From positions 186,001 to 250,000 of the forward strand of contig CAVXPD010000008.1 in assembly GCA_963763575.1 (NCBI GenBank): a stretch of DNA of 64,000 bases. Direction: 5' to 3'. Positions 28,866-37,608 of the stretch are shown here, in pieces (position 1 is the first letter of the stretch; every line of letters begins with the position of its first letter). The translations under genes and the position numbers were made by a program. This DNA comes from Bog-473 sp963763575. GTDB taxonomy: Bacteria > Actinomycetota > Acidimicrobiia > Acidimicrobiales > RAAP-2. The notes under the pieces were generated by a model, which had not been told where the DNA came from, did not search any database, and saw only the letters and a program-made list of their open reading frames with translations.

Positions 28866-29016
28866 AAGCGCCCAGTTCAAGCCGCTTTTGACTTGTCTGT
28901 TGGTATTCGCTGTTAGGCACTATTTGCTCGTTCCTTGTGGCACGAAATTGGGCGAACTCGATCAAGGGCACGCAGTGGCACGGAGCTGTCGTCGTTGCTC
29001 AGCAATACGAGCCGAG
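28866..29016. repeat. tRNA-Gly att module D: right arm only
   Basis: The right arm is present without a core: 8-mers at 28937 (GTGGCACG), 28965 (GGGCACG) and 28975 (GTGGCACG), then the palindrome CTCAGC-N7-GCCGAG at 28998-29016. The spacing matches the complete modules. The IS3 element ends exactly at its left edge. Confidence 0.75.
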
Positions 29017-29061
29017 GACTCGAGACCCCGCTGTGAGGGGAAAGAGTGACAGGCTCGATCC

Positions 29062-30381
29062 ATGGAGGAAATCAGGTGGGCGAGCGCTGCGGAGCAACGC
29101 CGCCAGCTACAAACAGGCGCACTCAGCGCCAGTGAGCTCGGTCGATCCGTAACCGGGACGATCGAACGGCTCAATCCGATCGTCAATGCCATCGTCATCC
29201 CTCTCTTCGACAGAGCTGGATCCGGAGTACCGATCGTCCTCAAGGACGCGGGTCAAGAGCTCGCGGGGACACCGCACTGGGTAGGCGTAGCTGCAATGCG
29301 TGATGCGGGCGTGACTTCCAAGAAGACGACGGCTCTTGCGCATCGTCTGGAAGCGGCTGGGTTCGACTTCATCGCGAAGGGAGCCTGTCCGCCACTGTCG
29401 AACGGAGTTACGACCGAGCCTCCGGGCTTCGAGCCCACTCGGAACCCCTGGGATCTCTCACGATCGGTTGGTGGTTCGAGCGGCGGGCCGGCCGCCGCGG
29501 TGGCATGCGGGATGGTGCCCGTTGCCCACGGATCGGACGCGACAGGGTCGCTGCGGTGCCCGGCCGCTCTGTGCGGGGTGGCCACCTTGAATCCGACCTC
29601 CGGCCGGATCGCCAGCGTCCCGCCAGCTGGACAGCCACCCAATGCAGTGTGGCACGACTTCGTGGTGGCCCGTCATACCGAAGATTTGACCACTATTTTT
29701 CGCACCCTCTCCAACGCGGTTGAGCCCGCGACACAGACGTCACTTCGGGTGGGTCTCTTGGATCACGACCCCGAGGTCGGATTGGACGTGCATCCCGAAT
29801 GTGCTCAAGGCGTGCACGTCGCCGGGCGCCTATTGGAGGACCTCGGGCACCGAGTTGAGATCGCTTGGCCCCCAATACTGAGCGGGTTCTGGGAGAGGGC
29901 AGCCGACCCGCTGGGCGTGCTCAGCGATGCAACCCGGCCGCATGTCCTACGTTGGCTCGAAGATCGTCTGGGTCGGTCGGTCGAGAAGGACGAACTCGAC
30001 CGGCGGTTCTTCGATGCGGTGGACCGGGCCACCTCTCGCAGCACAGAGGATGTGGTGCGCTCGCAAGCCCGAATCGACGACGTGGCCGAACTGGTGGTGG
30101 GGTGGTGGGACGAATGGGATCTGCTCGTCACCCCGACCACCTTTCAGCCCGCATGGCCGCTTGGGTCGGAGTCGGGATTGGTGCAAATGGGAACGCTTTT
30201 GGCCCCCTTCAGCTTGTCGGGGCAGCCCGCCCTTTCCCTGCCTCTGCACTGGAGCGGTGAGCAGTTGCCGATCGGTGTGCAGCTCGTTGGTGCGCCCGGC
30301 GCCGACGAGACGCTTCTGGCTCTAGCCGAAGAACTCCAAGGTGTCTTCGACTGGGCCACCCTGCGCCCACCAACGTGCTGA
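29062..30381 (+). CDS. amidase-signature-family protein
   Basis: This is a hydrolase of the amidase signature family (439 residues, normal length). The catalytic Lys is in VPIVLKDAG, the cis-Ser in SVGGSSGGPAAAVACGMVP, and the nucleophile Ser in GSDATGSLRCPAALCG. The usual nucleophile motif is GSDTGGSIR-PA, so one Gly is changed to Ala-Thr here but the Ser-Lys-Ser triad is intact. The amide substrate cannot be told from the sequence. It is the first gene right of module D; the next genes are on the opposite strand. Confidence 0.88.
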   Translation: MEEIRWASAAEQRRQLQTGALSASELGRSVTGTIERLNPIVNAIVIPLFDRAGSGVPIVLKDAGQELAGTPHWVGVAAMRDAGVTSKKTTALAHRLEAAGFDFIAKGACPPLSNGVTTEPPGFEPTRNPWDLSRSVGGSSGGPAAAVACGMVPVAHGSDATGSLRCPAALCGVATLNPTSGRIASVPPAGQPPNAVWHDFVVARHTEDLTTIFRTLSNAVEPATQTSLRVGLLDHDPEVGLDVHPECAQGVHVAGRLLEDLGHRVEIAWPPILSGFWERAADPLGVLSDATRPHVLRWLEDRLGRSVEKDELDRRFFDAVDRATSRSTEDVVRSQARIDDVAELVVGWWDEWDLLVTPTTFQPAWPLGSESGLVQMGTLLAPFSLSGQPALSLPLHWSGEQLPIGVQLVGAPGADETLLALAEELQGVFDWATLRPPTC

Positions 30382-30565
30382 CCACCCCAATCTGGTTTCC
30401 TGTGTCTCGAATCGAGAGCCTCATCGACCGGACGGTCTCTTAGGATTCGTCCATCGAAGGCGGGCCATTGACAATCCGGTAGTCCGACAGCACCATCGGT
30501 TGCTCCCACGATGCAGCCCAAATAGTTCGCGGTTGCAGCATCTACCCGACTCGCCCTCAATTTGG

Positions 30566-30889
30566 TCAGGCGTTGTCCGTGAGCTGGCGAATCCGCCGGT
30601 GATCAGCGAAGAACAATCTGAACAAGAGAGCGACGAGGTTGTAACCCGCGAGGGCACCAAAGAAGATGGTGCTCTCGGTGAAGCCATACGTCGCCGCAAA
30701 GACGATGAACACGGTTGTTAAGCTCAGCTGTGCCAACAGGATGAGTCCTAGCCAGTGCCTCTGAAACCAGTGCCTCCGAAACCAGTCGGCGCTCACTCTT
30801 GGAGATCTGCGAAACAGGCCAAACCGTGTGTATGGCTCTCCCAGATTCAGCGTCCGGGTCGCGCCTGACTTTTGCTTGTCCGCCATCAC
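30566..30889 (-). CDS. small membrane protein, unknown
   Basis: This 107-residue protein has two hydrophobic segments (LGLILLAQLSLTTVFIVFAA and IFFGALAGYNLVALLFRLFF) between basic ends. I do not recognise a family. Its ATG overlaps the stop of the PPOX gene upstream by 4 bp, making it the last gene of a three-gene coupled operon with hemerythrin and PPOX genes. Confidence 0.65.
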   Translation of the reverse strand: MMADKQKSGATRTLNLGEPYTRFGLFRRSPRVSADWFRRHWFQRHWLGLILLAQLSLTTVFIVFAATYGFTESTIFFGALAGYNLVALLFRLFFADHRRIRQLTDNA

Positions 30890-31314
30890 GGTCGGGCCAC
30901 GTCACGATTGTGAGCCGTCATTTCCTGAGGTTCTTGGTCAGGGATGACGATCCCGAAGCTGATGATGCGTTCGGGGTGGATTCGGATCACCGCATTGTCC
31001 AGTTCTTCTTGTGTCTGCACGTCTGCGGTGATCGCTTCCGCGAAGCCCCGGATCTCGAGGCAGCGGACCCGCCAAGGGTCGATCGAGGGGACATCGTCGA
31101 CGACGAACGCCGCCCGGCCGTTCGCTGCCACGTTGCGAAATTTTCGACTTGCCGAGATACGGAACCCGTGGATGTCGAAGGTGTCGAGTTCCGCGTTGTA
31201 GGTAAACCCAACCGGATTGACTTGGAGCGTCCCGTATGGCTGGACAGTGGCTAGGCGGCCCACCGATTGTGACGACAAGAAAGCAAGTTCTGGTTCGGAG
31301 AACAACATGGTCAA
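30886..31314 (-). CDS. PPOX-class (F420/FMN-binding split-barrel) oxidoreductase
   Basis: This 142-residue protein has the split-barrel fold of F420-dependent or PPOX-class oxidoreductases. The typical stretch is LSSQSVGRLATVQPYGTLQVNPVGFTYNAELDTFDIHG, followed by SRKFRNVAANGRAAFVVDD and CLEIRGFAEAI. The cofactor (F420 or FMN) cannot be decided. It overlaps both neighbours by 4 bp in an operon with a hemerythrin protein, which suggests a redox- or oxygen-linked job. Confidence 0.87.
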   Translation of the reverse strand: MTMLFSEPELAFLSSQSVGRLATVQPYGTLQVNPVGFTYNAELDTFDIHGFRISASRKFRNVAANGRAAFVVDDVPSIDPWRVRCLEIRGFAEAITADVQTQEELDNAVIRIHPERIISFGIVIPDQEPQEMTAHNRDVARP

Positions 31315-32024
31315 ACCTCCCTGAGGGTGATGGTGGACAGCTTGCGGGCTTGATCGATCGTGGTCCCACGAACTCGTCGTATGTGTGAGGCGTAGTGGCG
31401 TCGTCCCACACTCCGCCAGGCGAGGCGCGCCACCCGAGGCATCGCGCCGAGCAACGCGGCCCGCTCATCGGGCGTCGCCTCCTCCAAGACAGCTCCGAGG
31501 AAGATGAGCAACTGGGCTTTCGGAGTAGTAGCGACAAAGTGCTCGCCCAGTGCAGCCCACTCCGGGCTGGTCAGACGAATGGCGGCAAGCGGAAGCAGAT
31601 GGCTTTCTTCGTCGTCGAGATGCTCGACGAGCACGCGGCCATGGGAAGACAGGGCGCGGACGAGATCGTCACGCCGATCGGCGGCGGCCGAGGCCTGCCA
31701 TGCCGGCAGCGTCTCCAGTGCGCGGGCGAGCGTATCGGCCACCTGAGCGTGCTGTCGTTCCATACGGGTCACAATCGCTTCGTCGACGCCGGCGCGCTCG
31801 TGGAGTAGCGGCCACAGCAGCTCGTCCTCGCCATGGTGATGATTCGTCAGACCGGCTTGGTACCAAGCCAGGTGCCGAGCGAGGATGGCCGCTCGCTGGA
31901 TGTCGCCTTCAGGTACGGCGGCAATGAGCTCACCGAGCAGGCGCGATTCCCGACGAAACGCACGATGGATGACCACCATCTCATGGGTGTCAGGCAATTT
32001 TGCGGAATCCAAGATGTTGGTCAT
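31311..32024 (-). CDS. hemerythrin HHE-domain protein
   Basis: This 237-residue protein has the HHE cation-binding four-helix bundle. Iron ligands are H in EMVVIHRAFRRE, HH and E in LTNHHHGEDELLWPLL, H in MERQHAQVADTL and H/E in VEHLDDEESHLLPL. Binding of O2, NO or sensing of redox state is known for the fold; which applies here is unknown. It heads the coupled operon with the PPOX and small membrane genes. A divergent LysR gene starts 146 bp away and is its probable regulator. Confidence 0.88.
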   Translation of the reverse strand: MTNILDSAKLPDTHEMVVIHRAFRRESRLLGELIAAVPEGDIQRAAILARHLAWYQAGLTNHHHGEDELLWPLLHERAGVDEAIVTRMERQHAQVADTLARALETLPAWQASAAADRRDDLVRALSSHGRVLVEHLDDEESHLLPLAAIRLTSPEWAALGEHFVATTPKAQLLIFLGAVLEEATPDERAALLGAMPRVARLAWRSVGRRHYASHIRRVRGTTIDQARKLSTITLREV

Positions 32025-32152
32025 GACTCTCCTCTCTTAGGTGGCAACAGCGGGGCGCTTTCAGACCGCAACGGGCTGATTCCGCTGAGTAGATGTATCT
32101 AACTCTCTACGCTGGCTGATGATTGGTCCAATAGATTCTCTTACTACTCACC

Positions 32153-32167
32153 ATCGATAGAATCGAT
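32153..32167. promoter_or_regulatory. palindrome before the LysR gene
   Basis: ATCGAT-AGA-ATCGAT ends 2 bp before the LysR start codon. Its position fits autoregulation, but the motif is short and could be chance. Confidence 0.35.
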
Positions 32168-32169
32168 AC

Positions 32170-33076
32170 ATGGAGCTTCGCCAGCTCGAGCACTTCGTGA
32201 CGGTGGCCGAAGAGCAGCACTTCACGCGCGCCGCCGCCCGGGTCCACGTGGTGCAGTCCAGTCTGAGCGCCTCTATCAAGGCTCTCGAACGAGAACTCGG
32301 AGAGTCCCTCTTCGTGCGGGACAACCGCCGAGTCACATTGACGCCGGCCGGACGGGCTCTTCTACCTGCCGCCCGAGCAACTCTCGCTGCGGTGGACGAG
32401 GGTCGCGATGCGGTGGCCGGTCTCCGCGGTGTCCTACGCGGCCAGCTGCACGTGGGGGCAATTCAGACGCTTGGCGTAGTGGACTTGGCCGCCCTCCTGA
32501 CGATCTTCCGCAAGGTCCACCCGGGGGTAACTCTTCGTCTGACCTGGGGTGCGGCCGGCAATCTGGCGCGGGCAGTTGTCGACGGCGAGCTCGACGTCGC
32601 CTTCGTCGACGGGCCAATCGACCGGGTCCGGCTGATGACAACGGATCTCGGTCACGATGCGCTGGTCCTCGCGATGCGCCGCGACGACCCGCTGGCGCGT
32701 CGTCGGACCATCCGCCTCAGCGATGCTGTCCTCCGCGATCGAGACTTCGTTGAGTACCGCGCTCGATTCCGCCCTGCGTTCGCAGATCGACGCAGCGTGC
32801 ACCCGCGCCCGACTCGCCCGAAGAGTCGCGTGTGAAGTCGCGAACATGCAGTACCTCGTCGAAATGGTGAGGTGCGGCGCCGGCCTGTCTCTTCTACCAC
32901 CGATGGCCATCCGGCCAGTAGCCCACGACGTTGTCGGCATTCCTGTCACACCGGCAATACGGCGAGACATGTGTGCAGTCGTCGCGCGAGGTCGCCCACC
33001 GCTCGGCGCCGCGCAAGCACTTCTCGATCTGCTGACTTGCCAGTCCAGAACCAAAGAACCCGCACGCCGAAAGTGA
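32170..33076 (+). CDS. LysR-family regulator, frame-disrupted
   Basis: This is a LysR-type regulator. The winged HTH is clear (LRQLEHFVTVAEEQHFTRAAARVHVVQSSLSASIKALERELG), followed by the effector-binding domain (GQLHVGAIQTLGVVDLAALL, then DVAFVDGP). Near 32763 the frame is lost; the next frame continues correctly (SALRSQIDAACTRARLAR, GAGLSLLPPMAIRP) and ends at 33076. Deleting one C in GCTCGATTCC restores a protein of about 300 residues. It is divergent from the hemerythrin operon. It ends just before att module E. Confidence 0.8.
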
Positions 33077-33102
33077 CAGTGAGAGTTGGTCGTCGCCCCG
33101 TT

Positions 33103-33491
33103 CTCAGCCTCCGTAGCTGAGAACAGGCGCCTTCATGGGGCACGCCGCGTGCGTCGTGGGGCACGTCGTGGGGACGAGAGCGTTCTATATAGCGCGTCTT
33201 CGCCCATTGATGAACGGACAGGTCCATCGAGAACCGTGGTGTGACCTGCACCGTCAGTCGAGAGCGGGCGACGGGTATCGAACCCGCGTTCTCAGCTTGG
33301 GAACCCCTACAGGCCTGTTTGCTGAACTGGTGGAATGTGAAAATGCGCTGGTCAAGCTGTGAATCAGCCGTTAGCTGTTGTTCCGTAGCGTCCTCTTGTG
33401 TCTTCCCTTGCCGTTGCACGAGATGAGTCCGAGTTGGGCTGTTGCACGCAGTTGCACGGCGGGGTTGGCGTTCTCAGCCATGCAAGCCGAG
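33103..33491. repeat. tRNA-Gly att module E
   Basis: A left palindrome (CTCAGC-N7-GCTGAG) is at 33103-33121, and the core copy is at 33260-33304. The left arm has GGGGCACG sites. The right arm has GTTGCACG at 33413, 33441 and 33451 and the palindrome CTCAGC-N7-GCCGAG at 33473-33491. The right arm uses TTGCAC instead of TGGCAC at all three sites. Confidence 0.8.
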
Positions 33492-33495
33492 GGCG

Positions 33496-33974
33496 AGTTT
33501 TGAGGCTTCCCTCAATCAGCTGGCCGGTCTTCGGGTTCGTCCTCCGGCAATGCGATTGGCCAGGGGCGTGGGTGTGAGATTCCTTAGATATCACCAAGCA
33601 ACTGTCGGTTCCGGCCAATTAGGCTCGCTACTTCGATGTTTGGGTTCACGCCGCGTTCCAGGGCGCTTCTAGTACGCGCTCGATCTCCAATCATGGCAGC
33701 GTAAATCAGAACCAAATTCGGCCGCCCGGAGCGAACGCCGTCAACTGCCTCGGCCGAGGACCTCGTACGCGTACGCCGAGACACTCTGATCGTTGGGCCT
33801 GATCAGTGCGCACAGGGACACCCCTCCACCGCCGCCAAGGCGGATCCGTTTCGCAACGCTGTGGTCCAGATTGATAACGACTCGACCGGTATCCCCGAGT
33901 ATGGGGCGATCGCCCGGACGTCGGATCTCATCTGACGAGCCAGGTCGGCCACGGCGGGCGGCATCTGTGGACGG
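33496..33974. other. no gene seen
   Basis: The interval between module E and the TetR-like gene holds only short frames without family resemblance. A minus-strand frame near 33600-33784 has a weak ankyrin-like stretch that I do not consider sufficient. Confidence 0.35.
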
Positions 33975-34775
33975 CTAAGCCGATGGTTCGGAGTCATACG
34001 TGGGATCGGGCTCGAAGAACTGGTGCACAAGCGCCTCGAGTCCGAGGGCAAACAGCGTCCAGTCCTCGTTCTCCCCGTTCGGCCCGGTCGGCCGGGTGAC
34101 GTACTCGATCTTTCCGTTGATGCGGTGGCGGAGGGAGAATCCCTGGTCCAAGGCCGCGAGCACCACCACGAACTGCGACATGTCCGATTCAGGTCGGATC
34201 CGCAATCCAAGGAGGGCTGCCAATGCGGCGAAGCTCTCCTCCCACAATTTGGTGAACGACGTGTATCCCTCGCGGAGGACCAGCAAGATCCGTTCCCGCT
34301 GTTGTGTGTGCGAGGTCGTAATGGCCGTCGCGACCACATGCATCCAGAGCGGATAGTTGGGCGACTCGGCCGTGGTGACGGCGTTGGCCTCACCTCCTAC
34401 TCGGCACACCTGCTGCACGAGCCGGGCTCGTGACTCGGGATTTGAAGGGACCGCCTCCGCTAGAAGTGGTCCCAGGGCATTGAAGATGAGACCGAGCTCC
34501 GGCCGGGACAGGTCGTTCGCCACTGCCACAAGTACGTCGGCTTGGAACTCGGCCTGGTTCTCCCAGATTCGCTTGATCACCGAGCCGTTGGTTACTTGGA
34601 TGCCCGTGCGCACCCGGACCCGGTCGCAGACACGCTTGAAGGTGATGTTCACGGATCCGGTATGAAGACCTTCCTCACGCAGGATCTCGAGTGCCGCCTC
34701 GAGGAGTAACGAGCGGAGTTCCGCTCGCGCCAGGCGTGGCTGGCGCGAGCGGCCCGCCGTGTCACCTTGTCCCAT
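33975..34775 (-). CDS. TetR-like regulator
   Basis: This is a TetR-family-like protein of about 266 residues. The HTH region is ELRSLLLEAALEILREEGLHTG through VTNGSVIKRIWENQAEFQADVLVAVAND, where the recognition helix contains NGSVIKRIWEN. The C-terminal domain is helical and unlike common TetR ligand domains (LWMHVVATAITTSHTQQRERILLVL). The ATG at 34775 gives a basic N-terminus; an upstream ATG at 34832 is possible. It is divergent from the unknown gene at 35329, and three 19-bp palindromes lie between them. Confidence 0.72.
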   Translation of the reverse strand: MGQGDTAGRSRQPRLARAELRSLLLEAALEILREEGLHTGSVNITFKRVCDRVRVRTGIQVTNGSVIKRIWENQAEFQADVLVAVANDLSRPELGLIFNALGPLLAEAVPSNPESRARLVQQVCRVGGEANAVTTAESPNYPLWMHVVATAITTSHTQQRERILLVLREGYTSFTKLWEESFAALAALLGLRIRPESDMSQFVVVLAALDQGFSLRHRINGKIEYVTRPTGPNGENEDWTLFALGLEALVHQFFEPDPTYDSEPSA

Positions 34776-35065
34776 TCGTCCTCCACAGTGTGCAAGTCGA
34801 GACAGGCTGGGTACCGAAAGAGGCTGTTTCATCGATCGATGGTCGGGTCATCGGCCCAGCTTGACGACAGTAGGTCCCAAGAATTCTGGGCGTGTCACTT
34901 GGCGGCGCTGCACTACAACTTCGTGCCGGAGTAGGACGACGTCGATGGCCGGTTCGCGGCGGCCGGAACGCTGATACGGAGGAGTTGTAGCGGTGCCCGG
35001 ATTCTGTTTGCAACCGAAACAACTCTGGGCGACGGCCTTGGTCAAAGCAATCCGAAAGAGGGCCA

Positions 35066-35286
35066 TTGCAACTGAGGATTGCAAATCTGACGAAAGCGAG
35101 AACGCTGGAGCGACGAGGGGAGGGCGGACTCCCGTCGTTGCTCCAGCCGCAGGCATCTGACCTGGAATCTTCGTCAGACGGCGGCTGGTGGATTGGCAAT
35201 TTGCAACTGTGAGTTGCAACTCTGAGTCCCACCTTCCGCCTCCGTTCTGCACAATCGGTTCCTCCGAATGCAACTCTAAGTCGCAA
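35066..35286. promoter_or_regulatory. three 19-bp palindromic operators
   Basis: Three copies of TTGCAACT-N3-AGTTGCAA lie at 35066-35084 (one mismatch region), 35201-35219 (perfect) and 35268-35286 (two mismatches). They occupy the region between the TetR-like gene and the gene at 35329. Size and symmetry suit a TetR dimer. That the adjacent regulator binds them is inference. Confidence 0.7.
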
Positions 35287-35328
35287 CGGCTAGGGTACTG
35301 CAGACACCCAGCAAGGGGGGTAGCGACC

Positions 35329-35685
35329 GTGCCCATGACCGAGCGGTTTTTCGAGCAAGTGGCGTCCTCGATCAGCGAAATGCGGGGCACGGTTCAGAAT
35401 GACCTTGACCGGTGCTACTCGGTCAACGGTTCGATCGTTCTCGATCAGCTGACCCAACGCCTGGCCGACGCCTTCGCTGCCCATTACCCAGGCTTCAAGC
35501 GGGACGCGTTCCTCAAGGCGACTCATGTCCCTCAAAGCTCAGGTCATCTCACCGACAGCGCGTGTGATGATCCGGGGAACCGCACGCGCATCGTGTACAC
35601 ACGACCGAGACAAACATGCGCGGCGACCCGCCCAAGGCTGACACCCGATCTTTCTTCACCTTCGCGGAGGCCAAGTCCTCGATGA
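35329..35685 (+). CDS. hypothetical protein, possibly truncated
   Basis: The first 65 residues look protein-like (TERFFEQVASSISEMRGTVQ, then SIVLDQLTQRLADAFAAHYPGFKRDAFL); the remainder is arginine- and proline-rich with no order and may be a wrong frame after a break. I do not recognise it. I chose the GTG at 35329 because a GGGGGG run lies 8 bp upstream; the ATG at 35335 is an alternative. It lies just after three operator palindromes, so it is probably the target of the TetR-like gene. Confidence 0.45.
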   Translation: MPMTERFFEQVASSISEMRGTVQNDLDRCYSVNGSIVLDQLTQRLADAFAAHYPGFKRDAFLKATHVPQSSGHLTDSACDDPGNRTRIVYTRPRQTCAATRPRLTPDLSSPSRRPSPR

Positions 35686-35999
35686 CGAGTGAGTTCGACC
35701 GCCACGCACGCCGTTACGCTCAGCTCGGCAACGAGACGGGCGTCAGGATGATCGGGCCATTCAGTCCCACCTAAACATCGCGCCGGGTCCCGAGTGGCAG
35801 CACTCCGACGGCTCCTGCGAGTTCAATTCACCGGCGAGAATGGTGACTGACCAGAGTCCTCATCTGCATGTCCAAGACTGCCGGAGACGCCACCTGACGA
35901 TGGCCTGGATCATTTTGCTGACCAAACTGCGCTTGGCCTGTGCAGACCACCGGTGCTGGGATGGTGATCCAACGGTTGAGCCTTAGTGGCTCGTCCGTC
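35686..35999. other. no clear gene
   Basis: A frame of 52 codons (35616-35774, ending FSPT) partly extends into this gap and reads plausibly (SFFTFAEAKSSMTSEFDRHA). It may be the end of a broken gene. Beyond it I see nothing up to att module F. Confidence 0.3.
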
Positions 36000-36006
36000 G
36001 CTGGTG

Positions 36007-36367
36007 CTCGGCTTCGGTAGCGGAGAACGCGCCTCCTCTTGTGGCAAGCTGTGGCACGTTTGTGGCACGACGGCCGTTTCGTGACTGCGAACCCGAGTGC
36101 TAAGCCGCTCCGTTACCGGGCCTGACCTGGAGAGTTGGAAGAGAGCGGGCGACGGGAATCGAACCCGCGTTCTCAGCTTGGGAAGCCAATCGAGCCGTCG
36201 AGCGCGACCTGCTGAAAAGCAGAAAAGTCCAGCTGGACGTGTTTCGCACCTTACCCCCGGTGTTCGCTGTTGCACCCTGTTTGTCGTTGCGTATTGCACG
36301 AAATGGATCCGAAGCGGCGTGCTGCACGCTGTTGCACGCCGATGGTCGACGTCTTCTCAGCCATACA
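36007..36367. repeat. tRNA-Gly att module F
   Basis: A left palindrome (CTCGGC-N7-GCGGAG) is at 36007-36025. Left-arm sites lie at 36041, 36051 and 36062 (GTGGCACG type), and the core copy is at 36141-36186. The right arm has ATTGCACG at 36293, GCTGCACG at 36321 and GTTGCACG at 36331, then a decayed palindrome at 36356. Left and right arms are of different site types, as expected where two different elements meet. Confidence 0.82.
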
Positions 36368-36495
36368 GAGTGGGACCGTGTTCCGCTTCGTTCAGGTGTT
36401 GTAGCGACCGGCCACGTTTGGGTTTCCGCACCTCGACGACGGAGCCGTGAGCCCTGTCTCCGTGGCGACTCTGGTCTGGGACAATAGGGGCGGAG

Positions 36496-37608
36496 GTGAT
36501 CAGCTTGGAGGCGGCCGCAGTCGCCGAAGCACTCTCGGTGTCGGTACAGGCAGGCGTCCCCGTGCTGCTCTGGGGGAGTCCGGGGACGGGAAAGACCTCC
36601 GTCGTGCGCGCCCTCGGCGAGAGCCTTGGCTGGCCCACCGAGGTCGTGATCGGCTCGATTCGCGAGCCTGCGGACTTTGCTGGTCTGCCAGTCGTCATCG
36701 ACGGCGCGGTGCAGATGGCCCCACCCCTCTGGGCCAGACGGCTAGCGGCTGCGGGCCATGGTCTGCTCTTTCTCGACGAACTCACCACCGCACCTCCAGC
36801 CGTCCAGGCCGCCATGCTGCGAGTGGTGCTCGAGCGGGTGGTCGGCGACCTCACCTTGCCCGAGGGGGTGCGGGTGGTTGCGGCCGCTAATCCGCCCGAG
36901 GAAGCAGCTGACGGCTGGCAGCTCTCGCCTCCCTTGGCCAACCGTCTCGTCCACCTCGACTGGCCCGTCGATGCGAGGTCGGTGTCACGCGGCATTGCGC
37001 TGGGTTTCCCTCGCCCGTCCTCCTTCGACGGCCAGACGCCAACGGATACCCAGACGGTGGCAGCTCGTGCAGCTGTCGGCGCGTTCCTTGACGTGCGACC
37101 CGCTCTGGCCCTCGATTTGCCGACCGTCGCCGAACAAGCTGGTCGAGGCTGGCCCAGCCCGCGAAGCTGGGAGGCCGTGGCGCGTCTGCTGGCTGCTTGC
37201 GACGCGGTCAGCGCTTCGGAGGACGCCCGGACACTATTGGTGCTCGGCGCGGTCGGTGATGGCGCGGGCATCGAGTTCCTCTCGTGGTTTGCCAACATGG
37301 ATCTCCCGGACCCCGAAGTCGTGCTCGCCGACCCCGACGGCTTCGAACTTCCCGAGCGCAGCGACCGCGCGTTCGCGGTCCTGAGCGCCGTCGCCGCCGT
37401 CGCGGTGAGCCGCGGCGATGCAGAGTCGTGGACGGCCGCCTGGAGAGTGGTCGAGCGTGTCGCCGATCAGGCTCCCGACGTGGCTGCGCTGGCCGTGCGT
37501 AGCTTGGCCAATGCCCGACCTGAGGGTGCATCCCTGCCCAGCGGACTGCTCAAAATGGCTCCGGTGTTACGGGCCGCGGGACTCATCCGGGCGGAAGGTG
37601 AGACGTGA
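36496..37608 (+). CDS. MoxR-like AAA+ ATPase
   Basis: This is an AAA+ ATPase of the MoxR type (370 residues). Walker A is GSPGTGKTS at about residue 28, Walker B LLFLDELTTAPPAVQAAML, sensor 1 in RVVAAANPPE and the arginine-containing SPPLANRLVHLDWP. The C-terminal half is helical and has the MoxR lid. MoxR proteins work with a VWA protein as chaperone or conflict switches; the downstream VWA gene is coupled by a 4-bp GTGA overlap. The start is GTG at 36496, after GGGGCGGAG. It is the first gene of the cassette between modules F and G. Confidence 0.88.
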   Translation: MISLEAAAVAEALSVSVQAGVPVLLWGSPGTGKTSVVRALGESLGWPTEVVIGSIREPADFAGLPVVIDGAVQMAPPLWARRLAAAGHGLLFLDELTTAPPAVQAAMLRVVLERVVGDLTLPEGVRVVAAANPPEEAADGWQLSPPLANRLVHLDWPVDARSVSRGIALGFPRPSSFDGQTPTDTQTVAARAAVGAFLDVRPALALDLPTVAEQAGRGWPSPRSWEAVARLLAACDAVSASEDARTLLVLGAVGDGAGIEFLSWFANMDLPDPEVVLADPDGFELPERSDRAFAVLSAVAAVAVSRGDAESWTAAWRVVERVADQAPDVAALAVRSLANARPEGASLPSGLLKMAPVLRAAGLIRAEGET

